DNA of 64,000 bases from Streptomyces sp. CA-210063 (GTDB lineage Bacteria; Actinomycetota; Actinomycetes; Streptomycetales; Streptomycetaceae). The stretch's first letter is position 1, and each line of letters begins with the position of its first letter. The notes beneath the pieces are model-generated. The model was not told the DNA's origin. It made no database searches and worked only from the letters and a program-made list of their open reading frames with translations. Of the stretch, positions 52,995 through 61,986 are shown piece after piece. Where the stretch lies: assembly GCF_024612015.1 (NCBI RefSeq), contig NZ_CP102512.1:372001-436000 (forward strand), in the 5' to 3' direction. Made by a program: the position numbers and the translations under genes.

Positions 52995-54013
52995 CCCTCC
53001 AGGACGTGGGTGCCCGGGGCGCAGCTGTCCCGCAGTTCGGCCAGTTCGGCGGCGGGCAGGCTGCGGGCGGAGCCTCGCCGGCTGTGGTCGAGGAGGACGG
53101 ACGCGGCGTGCAGCCACCGTGGCAGGGGGGCCACGCCGATGAACTCCGCCAGACGGGTCAGCTCTTCGGCAGGGTGGTCCAGGAGGCGCTCGTAGGCGAG
53201 TGCGGTGCGCCGGTCGGCGGGGAGCCGGGTGAGGAACTCCGTTCCCTCGGTGACGAGTTCGGACCACACGGCACCGAAGGTCCGCAGGGGGATGTGACGG
53301 TCGCGTACGAGGGCGGGGTCGAAGCGTTCGTCGAGCAGGGGTGCCAGGTCCGGGGGCAGCGCGCGGACGTGCTCGGGGGTCAGGTCGGTGAAGCTGTCGA
53401 TGCCGGAGCGGGTCTTGATCTCGCGGAGGAGGGAGATCGCGCGGTATCCGGGATGGCGGCTCATGGACAGGGCGCAGTCCGGGCCGTCGCGGAACATGTG
53501 CACGAACTTCGCGTCCGGGAAGGTCTCCCGCAGCCCCGGTGCCCAGCCGGTCGAGTAGCCGGAGCGCTCCACGACGGCGGTGCGTCCGAACCGGGCGCAG
53601 AGCAGTCCGAACAGGGCCCGGTGGTGCTCGGCGGCGGTGCGCTCCGGCCACCGGACGATCGCCGCGCCCAGTTCGTCGAGGAGTCCGTCCGGGTCGTCGG
53701 TGAGGTGGGGCAGCACCATCAAAGAGAGCGCGGGAATGCCGGTGGTCCGCGCCGCGTACCTGCCGGGGCGGCGGGTGTGGAGGAACTCCGGCAGCGGCAG
53801 CCCGCTGCGGATCATCCGCTCGAAATGCGGCGCGGGCCGGAAGAGCGCCTGCCAGAACTCCTCGCCGCCCACCTTCCCCGCGGGGAAGGCCGCGTCGCCC
53901 ACCGAGGCCATGAACTCGTTCAGGCTCAGCACGTCCGGGTGGGCGTTGAGGATGCGGGACAGCGCCGTCGAACCGCTGCGCCCCGTACCGAAGACGAAGG
54001 TCAGAGAACGCAT
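52991..54013 (-). CDS. Sulfotransferase family protein
   Basis: A 340-residue cytoplasmic sulfotransferase. The PAPS 5'-phosphosulfate loop is FGTGRSGSTALSRIL (about residues 8-22). The 3'-phosphate site region is KFVHMFRDGPDCALSMSRHP, with the conserved Arg and Ser. It would transfer sulfate from PAPS to a hydroxyl group; the acceptor is unknown. AAGGGGG precedes the ATG at 54013. The GtrA-like gene is translationally coupled downstream, so the acceptor may be a lipid-linked or cell-envelope glycan (inference). Confidence 0.88.
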   Translation of the reverse strand: MRSLTFVFGTGRSGSTALSRILNAHPDVLSLNEFMASVGDAAFPAGKVGGEEFWQALFRPAPHFERMIRSGLPLPEFLHTRRPGRYAARTTGIPALSLMVLPHLTDDPDGLLDELGAAIVRWPERTAAEHHRALFGLLCARFGRTAVVERSGYSTGWAPGLRETFPDAKFVHMFRDGPDCALSMSRHPGYRAISLLREIKTRSGIDSFTDLTPEHVRALPPDLAPLLDERFDPALVRDRHIPLRTFGAVWSELVTEGTEFLTRLPADRRTALAYERLLDHPAEELTRLAEFIGVAPLPRWLHAASVLLDHSRRGSARSLPAAELAELRDSCAPGTHVLEG

Positions 54014-54129
54014 GATCCCCCTTTCGAAGAGTGCGATCGGTGCCGTCCATGGGCATCCACCGCGCGTACGGTCCCACTCTGCCCGGCCCGACAGGGCGCG
54101 CACCCGTACCTGAACCCGTACTCCCGCCT

Positions 54130-55368
54130 TCAGAGATAGCCGGGGAAGGGTTGGACCCCCATGAGGACCGCGCCGGCGCCGTCGTACATGCCCTCCTGGA
54201 GGAAGGCGTGCTGCGGTACCACCGAGGCGTCGCGCAGGTGGCGCTGGAGAGGGCTGTCGTCGGCGATGGCGCCGATGCCACCGAGTTGGTACGCGGCCCG
54301 GGCGACCTCGAAGGAGGTCTTGGCGAGGTGTGTGGAGGCCAGACGCAGCATGCTCGCCTGGTCGGCGGTGGCGGGGTCGCCCGCCTCGACCGTCGCCCAC
54401 GCCTCCTCCGTGGCCTCGTAGAAGAAGGCGCGTGCGGACCGGAGTCGGGCTTCGGCCTGGCCGACCGCTGTGCGGTAGGTGGCGCGTTCGGCGGGCTTGG
54501 GGGCACCGGTGTAGGCGGACCGGCCGCCCTGCGCGATGACGTGGTCGAGGGCGGCGCGGGCGACACCGAGGCCGACGACGGCCAGGACCTGGGAGGCATA
54601 GGGGACGGTCGGGTAGCGGTAGAGGGGTTCGTCGACGGTGGGGGCACCGCCGCGGACGAACGTCCACTCCTCGGGTACGACGGCCCCGTCGACCACCAGG
54701 TCATGGCTGCCGGTGCCGCGCAGGCCGATGACGTCCCAGTTCTCGGCGATCTTCACCTGGTCGGGGCGCAGTACGGCGGTGAGGGGCCGTCCGGCCCTGC
54801 CCTCACCGGCCCTGCCCTCACCGGCTTTGCCCTCCCCGGCTTTGCCCTCCCCGGCTTTGCCCTCCCCGGCTTTGCCCTCACCGGCCTTGATGCCCACGCC
54901 GAGGACGTCCGCGCCCATGCAGCCGCTGGCGAACCTCCATCGGCCCGAGACCCGGTAGCCGCCCTCGACGCGCTCGGCGGGCTGTACGGGGAACAGGCCG
55001 CCCGCGAAGGCGACGTCGGGTCCTTCGGCGTACAGCTCGGCCTGGGTGTCGAGCGGCAGCGCGGCCAGATAGACCAGGGCCGAGCCGAAGCTCGCGACCC
55101 AGCCGGCCGAGCCGTCGACGACCGATATCCGCTCGATGAGGCGGAGGAATTCCGCGGGAGGAAGGGCATCGCCCCCGAAACGCTTCGGCGCGCTCGCCCG
55201 GTAGAGTCCCGCGTCCTTGAACACCGCGATCATGTCTCGCGGAATGTGCCGCCGCTCCTCGCATTCGGCCCGCCGCTCCTCGACCACGGCCAGCACCCGG
55301 TCCAGCCTCGATCCCGAGGGCGAACCGCCGCCGGCCGCGGCCGCCGAGGAATCCAGCGTCTGGGTCAT
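54130..55368 (-). CDS. Acyl-CoA dehydrogenase-fold flavin protein (group D monooxygenase-like) with AGEGK repeats
   Basis: 412 residues. The pattern GWVASFGSALVYLAALP, WRFASGCMGADVLGVG and the C-terminal QRHLRDASVVPQHA fits the Acyl_CoA_dh_2 branch, which includes FMNH2-dependent monooxygenases such as HsaA and DszC. Between the first two strands of the middle domain is a repeat of about 30 residues (GEGKAGEGKAGEGK...) from six 15-bp copies. No flavin reductase is adjacent. The ATG at 55368 follows GAGGGGA. It lies next to the polysaccharide genes but has no obvious role in glycan breakdown. Confidence 0.85.
   Translation of the reverse strand: MTQTLDSSAAAAGGGSPSGSRLDRVLAVVEERRAECEERRHIPRDMIAVFKDAGLYRASAPKRFGGDALPPAEFLRLIERISVVDGSAGWVASFGSALVYLAALPLDTQAELYAEGPDVAFAGGLFPVQPAERVEGGYRVSGRWRFASGCMGADVLGVGIKAGEGKAGEGKAGEGKAGEGKAGEGRAGEGRAGRPLTAVLRPDQVKIAENWDVIGLRGTGSHDLVVDGAVVPEEWTFVRGGAPTVDEPLYRYPTVPYASQVLAVVGLGVARAALDHVIAQGGRSAYTGAPKPAERATYRTAVGQAEARLRSARAFFYEATEEAWATVEAGDPATADQASMLRLASTHLAKTSFEVARAAYQLGGIGAIADDSPLQRHLRDASVVPQHAFLQEGMYDGAGAVLMGVQPFPGYL
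54791..54880 (-). repeat. Six-copy 15-bp in-frame tandem repeat
   Basis: Units of 15 bp (plus strand CCGGCTTTGCCCTCC and variants CCGGCCCTGCCCTCA) at 54791, 54806, 54821, 54836, 54851 and 54866, with a partial copy after. They encode repeated Gly-Glu-Gly-Lys/Arg-Ala in the flavin protein. Confidence 0.95.
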
Positions 55369-55507
55369 GAGAGATCCCCTCGCACTGCCGGACGGTTCAC
55401 TGCCCCGCCCTGCCATCACGCCAAGTGCGTCAACTGTCCTTCATCCACGGCGACTTGAACCACATGCTGTGCGGGATTCCCTCTCCGCGATTCGCGTTCC
55501 TCCGCTG

Positions 55508-56539
55508 TCATCCGCCGCCGTCGAGGTCGGTGCGCTGACGCAGTACCCGCAGCTCGTGGCCGTGGAGCCGCATCTCGTACAGCTTGCCCCGTGCGTTGTC
55601 GAAGGGGCGGTGCAGGACCATCATCAGGCGGCCGTCGAAGGTGGTGAACAACATGCCGTGGCCGCTGTCGTCCCGTACCAGCGGCCGTCGCTGTCGCCAC
55701 GGCCCCGTGATGTCGCCGGACTCCGAGACGGCGTAGGTCTGCACGTATCCGCCGCTGATCGTGCCGTCCTGACCGATCAGGTTCTTCTCGTACGTCGACC
55801 ACAGCATGAGCAGCGACCCGTCAGGGGCACGGTGCAGTTGCGGCCCGTCGGTGATGTAGGGCGGGAGCTGATGCGGTGCGCCGCCGGGGATCTGCTCACC
55901 GAGCCAAGGCGCGTCCGAGCCCTTGAACAGGAAGAGAGGATCTCCGAGCGTCCGGGAGAGGTCCGGGGCCAGGCGGATCGCTTCCATGGTTCCGTCGATG
56001 GTCTGCAGCCACTCGTGCGCGTAGATCATCCAGGGTTGTCCGGACGGGTCTACGTAGAGCGTGCCGTCGAGGGTCATGAGGTTCTCGGGCGGGGTGGGAC
56101 GTGAGGGGTCGACGACCGTGAAAGGGCCCAGCAGCGAGTCGGACGCGGCGGTGATGGTGCCGCGCATGTGGTTCGGGATCTGGAACGGCGTGCCCCATCG
56201 GTTGGGTGGGGGCACCGGCAGGGGTCTGTCCGCGTTGTGCAGGGTGGTGAACAGGTAGTACTTGTCGCCCCATCCGTGGACCTCCGGCGCCCACGCGCCG
56301 TCGGTCGCCCAGATCCCCGGTTGTTCGGCGGTCAGGAAGACCACGACGGGACGCGTCCAGTCACGCAGGTCATGACTGCGGTAGACCATGGTGCCCGTGC
56401 CGTCCACGCCCGATACGGAGGGGTCGTTGGACGTGTAGAGGTAGTAGGAGCGGGTCGCGACGTCGGCGACGATGTACGGATCGTGCAGCGGCATGTCGGG
56501 AAGCCGCATGAGTTCGGTCTCGGCCACGGTCGGGAGCAT
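55508..56539 (-). CDS. Glycoside hydrolase family 43-like protein
   Basis: About 343 residues forming a five-bladed propeller hydrolase. The catalytic-base Asp is in LHDPYIVAD near the N-terminus. GAWAPEVHGWGDKYYLF is the GH43 signature region. A possible acid Glu lies in IYAHEWLQT. No signal peptide is seen, so it may act on imported oligosaccharides. The ATG at 56539 lacks a clear Shine-Dalgarno, and a TTG at 56560 is an alternative. It is divergent from the sugar kinase with a very short (about 65 bp) gap. Arabinosidase, xylosidase or galactosidase specificity cannot be told. Confidence 0.82.
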   Translation of the reverse strand: MLPTVAETELMRLPDMPLHDPYIVADVATRSYYLYTSNDPSVSGVDGTGTMVYRSHDLRDWTRPVVVFLTAEQPGIWATDGAWAPEVHGWGDKYYLFTTLHNADRPLPVPPPNRWGTPFQIPNHMRGTITAASDSLLGPFTVVDPSRPTPPENLMTLDGTLYVDPSGQPWMIYAHEWLQTIDGTMEAIRLAPDLSRTLGDPLFLFKGSDAPWLGEQIPGGAPHQLPPYITDGPQLHRAPDGSLLMLWSTYEKNLIGQDGTISGGYVQTYAVSESGDITGPWRQRRPLVRDDSGHGMLFTTFDGRLMMVLHRPFDNARGKLYEMRLHGHELRVLRQRTDLDGGG

Positions 56540-56604
56540 ACGTTGACGCGGTACCGACAAACGCCCACTGGTCGGCGGACAGCAGCGGGAGAGGTGGGGA
56601 AACC

Positions 56605-57525
56605 TTGGCAGGATCAGTGCGCGGGCCGGTGGTGGCGGAGACGCGGGGGCGCCCCGCAGGTCTGTTCGTCGGCCTGTGCACGCTGGACGTCATCCAGCTC
56701 GTCGATCACGCCCCGGGTTCCAACGAGAAACTGACGGCTCGTGAGCAGGTCGTGGCCGCAGGCGGTCCGGCCGCGAACGCGGCCGCCACGTTCGCGTACT
56801 TGGGCGGTGCGGCCACGCTGCTCACCGCGATCGGCCGCCATCCGCTGGGAGTCGCCGTCGTGGCGGACCTGGACCGGCTGGGTGTGACGGTGGCGGACCT
56901 GGCAGCCGACTCGGTCGAGCCGCCCGCCGTGTCGTCCATTCTGGTGACCGCCTCCAGTGGGGACCGTGCCGTCGCCTCGACCAACGCGACGGGGTACCGG
57001 CTGGCCCCGCCCGACGGTCTCGACGTGCTGGTGGCGGCCTGCGACATCGTCGAATTCGACGGCCACCACGGGGAGGTGGCCGTGGCCGCCGCTCACGCGG
57101 CGCGTGCCGCCGGCCGTCGGACCGTCCTCGACGGGGGCAGTTGGAAGGCCGGCACGGAGAAGCTGCTGCCGTCGATCGACGTGGCTGTCTGCTCGGACGA
57201 TTTCCACCCGCCCGGCACGAACACGCCGACGGACACCCTGCGGTTCCTGCGGGAGCACGGGGTCGGCTGGTCGGCGGTCAGCCGGGGAGGGCGGCCCATC
57301 GTGTGGGCGGGCCCCGACTGCGGGGGCACGGTGGACGTGCCAGCCGTACGGGTGGCGGACACACTCGGCGCGGGTGACGTCCTGCACGGGGCCCTCACTC
57401 ATCACCTCGCGGTTCAGGACGACTTGACGTCGCAGGGCTTCGTCGAGGCCCTGCGCGGTGCGGCCGCAGTGGCCTCGCGGGCGTGTGCCTCGTTCGGAAC
57501 CCGGGCGTGGATGCGGGGAGGGTGA
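56605..57525 (+). CDS. PfkB-family carbohydrate kinase
   Basis: 306 residues. The ribokinase-fold signatures are present: the N-terminal GGPAANAAATFAYLGG and the C-terminal ADTLGAGDVLHGAL, with the catalytic Asp and anion hole. It phosphorylates a sugar released by the neighbouring hydrolases. The clustering with GH88, GH95 and a lyase suggests a uronate-derived keto sugar or similar, by inference only. The start is probably TTG 56605, with GAGGTGGGG upstream; GTG 56617 is possible. Confidence 0.88.
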   Translation: MAGSVRGPVVAETRGRPAGLFVGLCTLDVIQLVDHAPGSNEKLTAREQVVAAGGPAANAAATFAYLGGAATLLTAIGRHPLGVAVVADLDRLGVTVADLAADSVEPPAVSSILVTASSGDRAVASTNATGYRLAPPDGLDVLVAACDIVEFDGHHGEVAVAAAHAARAAGRRTVLDGGSWKAGTEKLLPSIDVAVCSDDFHPPGTNTPTDTLRFLREHGVGWSAVSRGGRPIVWAGPDCGGTVDVPAVRVADTLGAGDVLHGALTHHLAVQDDLTSQGFVEALRGAAAVASRACASFGTRAWMRGG

Positions 57526-57601
57526 GCCGGCGCACCCCAGCGACCGGTCCCCGCCGTTCGACGAGCCAATCGCCGCACGTCTTGGCGCGCAGCGGTCAAC
57601 A

Positions 57602-57673
57602 CATCGGAGCTATCCCTTCTCATTGACGCGCACTCACCCCGTCCCTAGGGTGCAACGCGGTATAGCTCCGATG
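57602..57673 (+). promoter_or_regulatory. Promoter of the GH95-like gene flanked by a 12-bp inverted repeat
   Basis: CATCGGAGCTAT (57602-57613) and its exact inverse ATAGCTCCGATG (57662-57673) are centred 60 bp apart. Between them lies a promoter with -35 TTGACG (57623-57628), a 17-bp spacer and -10 TAGGGT (57646-57651). The gene starts at 57700. The layout suggests repression by looping or a two-site operator. Confidence 0.6.
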
Positions 57674-57699
57674 ATTCGCGAGAGCCGTTTGGAGGCACC

Positions 57700-60057
57700 A
57701 TGCCCTCTCCCTCCGCGCCCGATCCGTCCAGACGTACCGTCCTCGCCACCGGATCCGCCCTGGGTGGCGTCCTGCTCACTTCGGGTCTGCCCCCGCAGGC
57801 GCAGGCGGCAGCGGCCGAGGCCGACGCCGAGACAGGCCGATCCGAGGCCGCCGTAGCCCCTGTCGACCCCTGGCGCACCGTCCTCGACGACGCCGACCTG
57901 GTCTGGCGGCGGGCGCCGACGACCTGGTACGAAGGCCCGTTCCTCGGCAACGGTTTCCTCGGCTCCGGGATCTACGCCGAGCCGGGCGCCGCGTCCACGG
58001 CCGTGCGCTTCAACATCCAGCACTCCGAAGTGCAGGACCACCGGCCGGAGTTCGGATCGCTCTTCGGCCTGGCCCGGCTGCCGATCGGATACTTCACGCT
58101 GGAGCCGGTGGGCGCGATCACCGGCCTGGACTGGCGACTGTCCCTTCGGGACGCCGAGTTGACCGGCACACTCACCACGGAAAAGGGCACGCTGTCCCTG
58201 CGGGCACTCGTGCACAACGACCGTTCGGTCCTCGCCGTGGAAGTGACGCCGAGCAAGGGCGAGCAGGGCTTCCGCTGGGTGTTCCACCCCGCGGAAGCGA
58301 TCAGTCCGCGGGCCGCTTTCAAGCCGCTGCCGGACGGCTACCAGGGCAACCCACCCGCCGAGGTCGCCGATCACAACGGCGTGAGCGCCGCCGTACAGCC
58401 GCTGCTGGCGGGCGGGCAGCACGTCACCGCGTGGCGGGAGCGGAGCAGGGGCCGGACGCGGACGCTGTACGTGCACGTCGCGCACTCGCATCCGCGGACC
58501 ACGGCCCTGGACCGGGCCCTCGCGGCCGTCCGCGCCGCGGACCGACTGCCCTACGCCGCCCTGGCCATGCCCCACCGCGCGTGGTGGCACGCCTACTACC
58601 GCAAGAGCTTCCTGTCCGTCCCCGATGCCCGCATCCAGCGCTTCTACTGGATCCAGCTCTACAAGACCGCCTCCGCCGCGCGCCGTGACGCCCCGGTGAT
58701 GGCGACGTGCGGACCCTGGCTGGAACCCACGCCGTGGCCCAACACCTGGTGGAACCTCAACGCCCAGCTGGAGTACTGGCTCATCCACGGCTCCAACCAC
58801 CTCGAACTCGACGCGGTCACCCGGGCGTTGAGCGAGTTCCGGAGCAACCTCGCCAAGGAGGTGCCGGCACCCTACGGCGCCGACTCGCTCGGCATCCCCC
58901 GCACCACCGATCCCCACCTCGTCAACGGCGCGGCCAGCGCCCTGATGGGGTACGGCGTCGGCATCCCGGGCCAGGATCCGCCGACTCCCGAAGTCGGCAA
59001 CCTGGTCTGGGCGCTGCACAACGTCTGGCTCAGCTACCGGCACACGATGGACGAGCGGATCCTCCGGGACGTCCTGTTCCCGCTCCTGCGCGGGGCGATC
59101 ACCTACTACCTGCACTTCCTGGAGCCCGGTCCGGACGGCAGACTGCACCTGCCCGCCACCTTCTCCCCCGAGTACGGCGGCAACTCACGCGACTGCAACT
59201 ACGATCTGATGCTCCTGACCTGGGGCTGTCGTACCCTCCTGGAATCCGCCGAACTCCTCGGAACAAGCGATGCGTCGGCACCCCGCTGGCGCGAGGTGCT
59301 CGCGAAGCTGGCGCCCTATCCGACGGACGCCAACGGGTTCATGATCGGCGCGGACCTCCCCTTCGCGAAGTCCCATCGCCACTACTCCCACCTGCTCGCG
59401 GTCTACCCGCTGTATGAGGTGACCGGCGAGACCGCCGACGAACGCGCCCTCATCGAGACGTCGTTGGCGCACTGGGTGGGCTTCGAGGGCGCCCTCCAGG
59501 GCTACACCTTCACGGGCGCGGCCTCGATGTCCGCGCTGCTCGGCAAGGGTGAGGACGCGCTGCGGTACCTCGGCGAGCTCATGACCCGCTTCATCCAGCC
59601 CAACACCATGTACAAGGAGTCCGGGCCGGTCATCGAGACCCCGCTGTCCGCCGCCCAGTCACTGCACGACATGGTGTGCCAGTCGTGGGGCGGCGTCATC
59701 AGGGTGTTCCCCGCCCTGCCCGCCGCCTGGACCGACCTGATGGTGCACAGGTTCCGTACGCAGGGTGCCTTCCTGCTCAGCGCGCACCGCCAGGGCGGCA
59801 CCACCCGCTGGGTGCGACTGGTCAGCGAGGCGGGCGCCCCCTGCCTCGTACGGCACGGGATCACGGGACCGATCGAGGTACGGGACGGTCGGGGCCGCCC
59901 TCTGCGGTACTCCGCCGCCGGTGACGGCACGATCCAAGTCCCCTTGCGCGAGGGCGACTCGGCGCTGATCACCGCCAAGGGGGACCGGCCCGACCTCACC
60001 GTCAGGCCCGTACGCCCGAACGCGGACGCGCCCCGTTGGGGGTTGCCCGACGCCTGA
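57700..60057 (+). CDS. Glycoside hydrolase family 95-like protein, Tat-exported
   Basis: 785 residues. The twin-arginine signal is SRRTVLATGSALGG (Arg11-Arg12), with cleavage near AQAAAAE. An N-terminal beta-domain (WYEGPFLGNGFLGSGIY) is followed by an (alpha/alpha)6 barrel with TFSPEYGGNSRDCNYDLM (about residues 487-504), the catalytic-site region. The C-terminal beta-domain has LHDMVCQSWGGVIRVFPALP, typical of GH95. GH95 enzymes release alpha-L-fucose or alpha-L-galactose. Here the sequence is divergent, so the sugar is uncertain. It follows the sugar kinase and precedes the beta-helix gene on the same strand. Confidence 0.85.
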   Translation: MPSPSAPDPSRRTVLATGSALGGVLLTSGLPPQAQAAAAEADAETGRSEAAVAPVDPWRTVLDDADLVWRRAPTTWYEGPFLGNGFLGSGIYAEPGAASTAVRFNIQHSEVQDHRPEFGSLFGLARLPIGYFTLEPVGAITGLDWRLSLRDAELTGTLTTEKGTLSLRALVHNDRSVLAVEVTPSKGEQGFRWVFHPAEAISPRAAFKPLPDGYQGNPPAEVADHNGVSAAVQPLLAGGQHVTAWRERSRGRTRTLYVHVAHSHPRTTALDRALAAVRAADRLPYAALAMPHRAWWHAYYRKSFLSVPDARIQRFYWIQLYKTASAARRDAPVMATCGPWLEPTPWPNTWWNLNAQLEYWLIHGSNHLELDAVTRALSEFRSNLAKEVPAPYGADSLGIPRTTDPHLVNGAASALMGYGVGIPGQDPPTPEVGNLVWALHNVWLSYRHTMDERILRDVLFPLLRGAITYYLHFLEPGPDGRLHLPATFSPEYGGNSRDCNYDLMLLTWGCRTLLESAELLGTSDASAPRWREVLAKLAPYPTDANGFMIGADLPFAKSHRHYSHLLAVYPLYEVTGETADERALIETSLAHWVGFEGALQGYTFTGAASMSALLGKGEDALRYLGELMTRFIQPNTMYKESGPVIETPLSAAQSLHDMVCQSWGGVIRVFPALPAAWTDLMVHRFRTQGAFLLSAHRQGGTTRWVRLVSEAGAPCLVRHGITGPIEVRDGRGRPLRYSAAGDGTIQVPLREGDSALITAKGDRPDLTVRPVRPNADAPRWGLPDA

Positions 60058-60150
60058 GCGCCCCTCACCCAGAGGTCCAATCCAATAAACACTGCGTGAG
60101 CCCTTTCGTCCTCAAGGGCGCCGTGGCATGCTCACCGCTCAACGCACATC

Positions 60151-60163
60151 TGAACGTCGTTCA
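60151..60163. promoter_or_regulatory. Short palindrome upstream of the beta-helix gene
   Basis: TGAACGTCGTTCA is a perfect palindrome with 6-bp arms around one base, 35 bp upstream of the ATG at 60198. A looser GTTCA/TGAAC dyad lies upstream of the lyase gene (61958-61973). Possible regulator sites for the locus. Confidence 0.4.
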
Positions 60164-60197
60164 CATCCATGAAAAGCCATGGGAAGGGCGAACGGAC

Positions 60198-61937
60198 ATG
60201 AGAGATGCGCACGGGGCTGCCATGGGCGGTCAAAATGTCATGGGCATGACTAGGCGGGCTCTGCTGGGGAGCGCCATCGCCACTGCGGTCGGCGCCGGTA
60301 CCGCGGCGGCAATCGGCTCGAACTCGGCGGCGGCAACCGGCTCAGGTACGGCGTCGGCAGTCGGCTCGGGTGCGGAAGCGGCCGACACCCCGCTCCTGTG
60401 GCGGGAGTTCAGGCGCACACCCTTCACGCACCCGCAGATCCCGTACATCGGCCGAGCGGGCTGCCACGGCGGAGCGGTGCACCTCCCCCGGCGCCCCGCC
60501 GTCGCCGACGTACGCGATTTCGGCGCCGTGGCGGACGGCACCGCCGACTCCGCCCCCGCGATCAACCGTGCCATCGCCGCCGCCGGCCGGGCCGGCGGTG
60601 GCACGGTCACCATCCCGCCCGGCACCTTCCGGATCGACGACGTGATCCGCCTGGACCGCTCGAACGTGATCCTCAAGGGCGCCGGCAGCGGCCGTACGAC
60701 GCTGTACGCGACGAAGAACCTGACCGAGCTGATCGGGGTGTACGGCTCCCGCTACGGCGGCGACAAGTCGGGCTGGTCGTGGGCCGGCGGCCTGATCTGG
60801 CTCGCCCCCAAGGCCCGCTGGGCCTCTCTCGTCGCCGCGATCAGGGCGAAGGCCTGGCCCTTCGAGGGCTGGACGGGCAACCGGCGCGACGAGTGGCGTC
60901 CGCTCACGGCGGTCGCTCCGGCCCGGCGGGGCTCGTGGACGATCACGGTGTCGGACGCGTCGTCGCTGCGCCCCGGCGCCCTGGTGCTCCTCCGGCTCGC
61001 CGACGACGCGGACCACACACTCCTTCAGCACATGTGCGGTGGCGGCCCGGGGCCGGAGGCCTATTCCTGGGACGACAAGACGAAACTGACGTCGTACGTC
61101 CCCTACGAGTGGCCCGTCCGCATCGCCCGGGTCCGGGGCCGCAAGGTCACCCTCGAACGCCCGCTCCCGCTCGACGTACGTCCCGAGTGGACCCCTCAAC
61201 TCTCCGCCCATGTAGAGGAGTTGACGGGATCAGGCGTGGAGGGCCTCACCCTGGAGTCGGTCGAGACTCCACAGCAGCCGCATCTGCTGGACAAGGGCCA
61301 CAACGGGGTCGTCCTGCAGTGCGCGTACGACTGCTGGGTGGACGACGTGACGGTCCGGCACGTCGACAACGGCTTCGGCCTCGTGTCCGCCTCCGCGTGC
61401 ACCCTGCGACGGACACGTGTCACCGGCCGCGGCAGCCATCACCCCTACTTCTGCCGCGAGGGCTCGCACGACAACCTCATCGAGGACTTCACCATCGAGG
61501 AGCGCACCGGCCCCGCGCCCTCGAACACCCAACTGCACGGCATCAACGTCGAGGGGCTGTCCTCGTACAACGTCTGGTCGCGCGGCGACATGCGGATGGG
61601 CACCTTCGACAGCCACCGCGGTCTGCCCTTCGCCAATGTCCGCACCGACATCACCGTGAACAACAACGGCCGCCACGGTGGTGACGCGAGCGCAGGCCCC
61701 CTGTTCGGCGCCCGCTTCACCCACTGGAACATCCGCGTCACCAACGCCCGGGCGGGCCTGGTCAGGATCGACGGCGTGGCACCGTACTCCGCCACCGTCG
61801 GCATCGACGAGGTCAGGGAGTTCGACCAGATCGACGTCCCCGACTTCACGGGTGACCTGCATACGCGCCTGGAGCTGTACGGCAGCCCGCACGCGGTACG
61901 GCCGCGGAACCTGCACGCGGCGCAGCGCGCGCTGTAG
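60198..61937 (+). CDS. Right-handed beta-helix protein (pectate-lyase-3/DUF4955-like), Tat-exported
   Basis: 579 residues. The Tat-type signal MTRRALLGSAIATAVGAG is followed by a low-complexity Ala-Gly-Ser-Thr linker. DFGAVADGTADSAPAINRA then TVTIPPGTFRIDD (from about residue 105) begin a parallel beta-helix, as in pectate lyase superfamily 3 and GH28/GH55-like proteins. Repeating turns such as NGVVLQCAYDCWVDDVTVRH follow. No canonical GH28 catalytic Asp pair is seen. It may be a glycan lyase, hydrolase or binding protein in the same pathway. GGGAAGGG precedes the ATG; an upstream ATG (60036) lacks a signal. Confidence 0.8.
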   Translation: MRDAHGAAMGGQNVMGMTRRALLGSAIATAVGAGTAAAIGSNSAAATGSGTASAVGSGAEAADTPLLWREFRRTPFTHPQIPYIGRAGCHGGAVHLPRRPAVADVRDFGAVADGTADSAPAINRAIAAAGRAGGGTVTIPPGTFRIDDVIRLDRSNVILKGAGSGRTTLYATKNLTELIGVYGSRYGGDKSGWSWAGGLIWLAPKARWASLVAAIRAKAWPFEGWTGNRRDEWRPLTAVAPARRGSWTITVSDASSLRPGALVLLRLADDADHTLLQHMCGGGPGPEAYSWDDKTKLTSYVPYEWPVRIARVRGRKVTLERPLPLDVRPEWTPQLSAHVEELTGSGVEGLTLESVETPQQPHLLDKGHNGVVLQCAYDCWVDDVTVRHVDNGFGLVSASACTLRRTRVTGRGSHHPYFCREGSHDNLIEDFTIEERTGPAPSNTQLHGINVEGLSSYNVWSRGDMRMGTFDSHRGLPFANVRTDITVNNNGRHGGDASAGPLFGARFTHWNIRVTNARAGLVRIDGVAPYSATVGIDEVREFDQIDVPDFTGDLHTRLELYGSPHAVRPRNLHAAQRAL

Positions 61938-61986
61938 CACGGCGATCACCACACCGCACGTTCACCCACATGAACGGAGTGGATCG

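Noticed and set aside
54031..55458. 475-residue plus-strand frame with repeated Phe-Ala-Leu-Pro-Gly
   Set aside because: It is the reverse complement of the AGEGK repeat and the flavin-protein gene.
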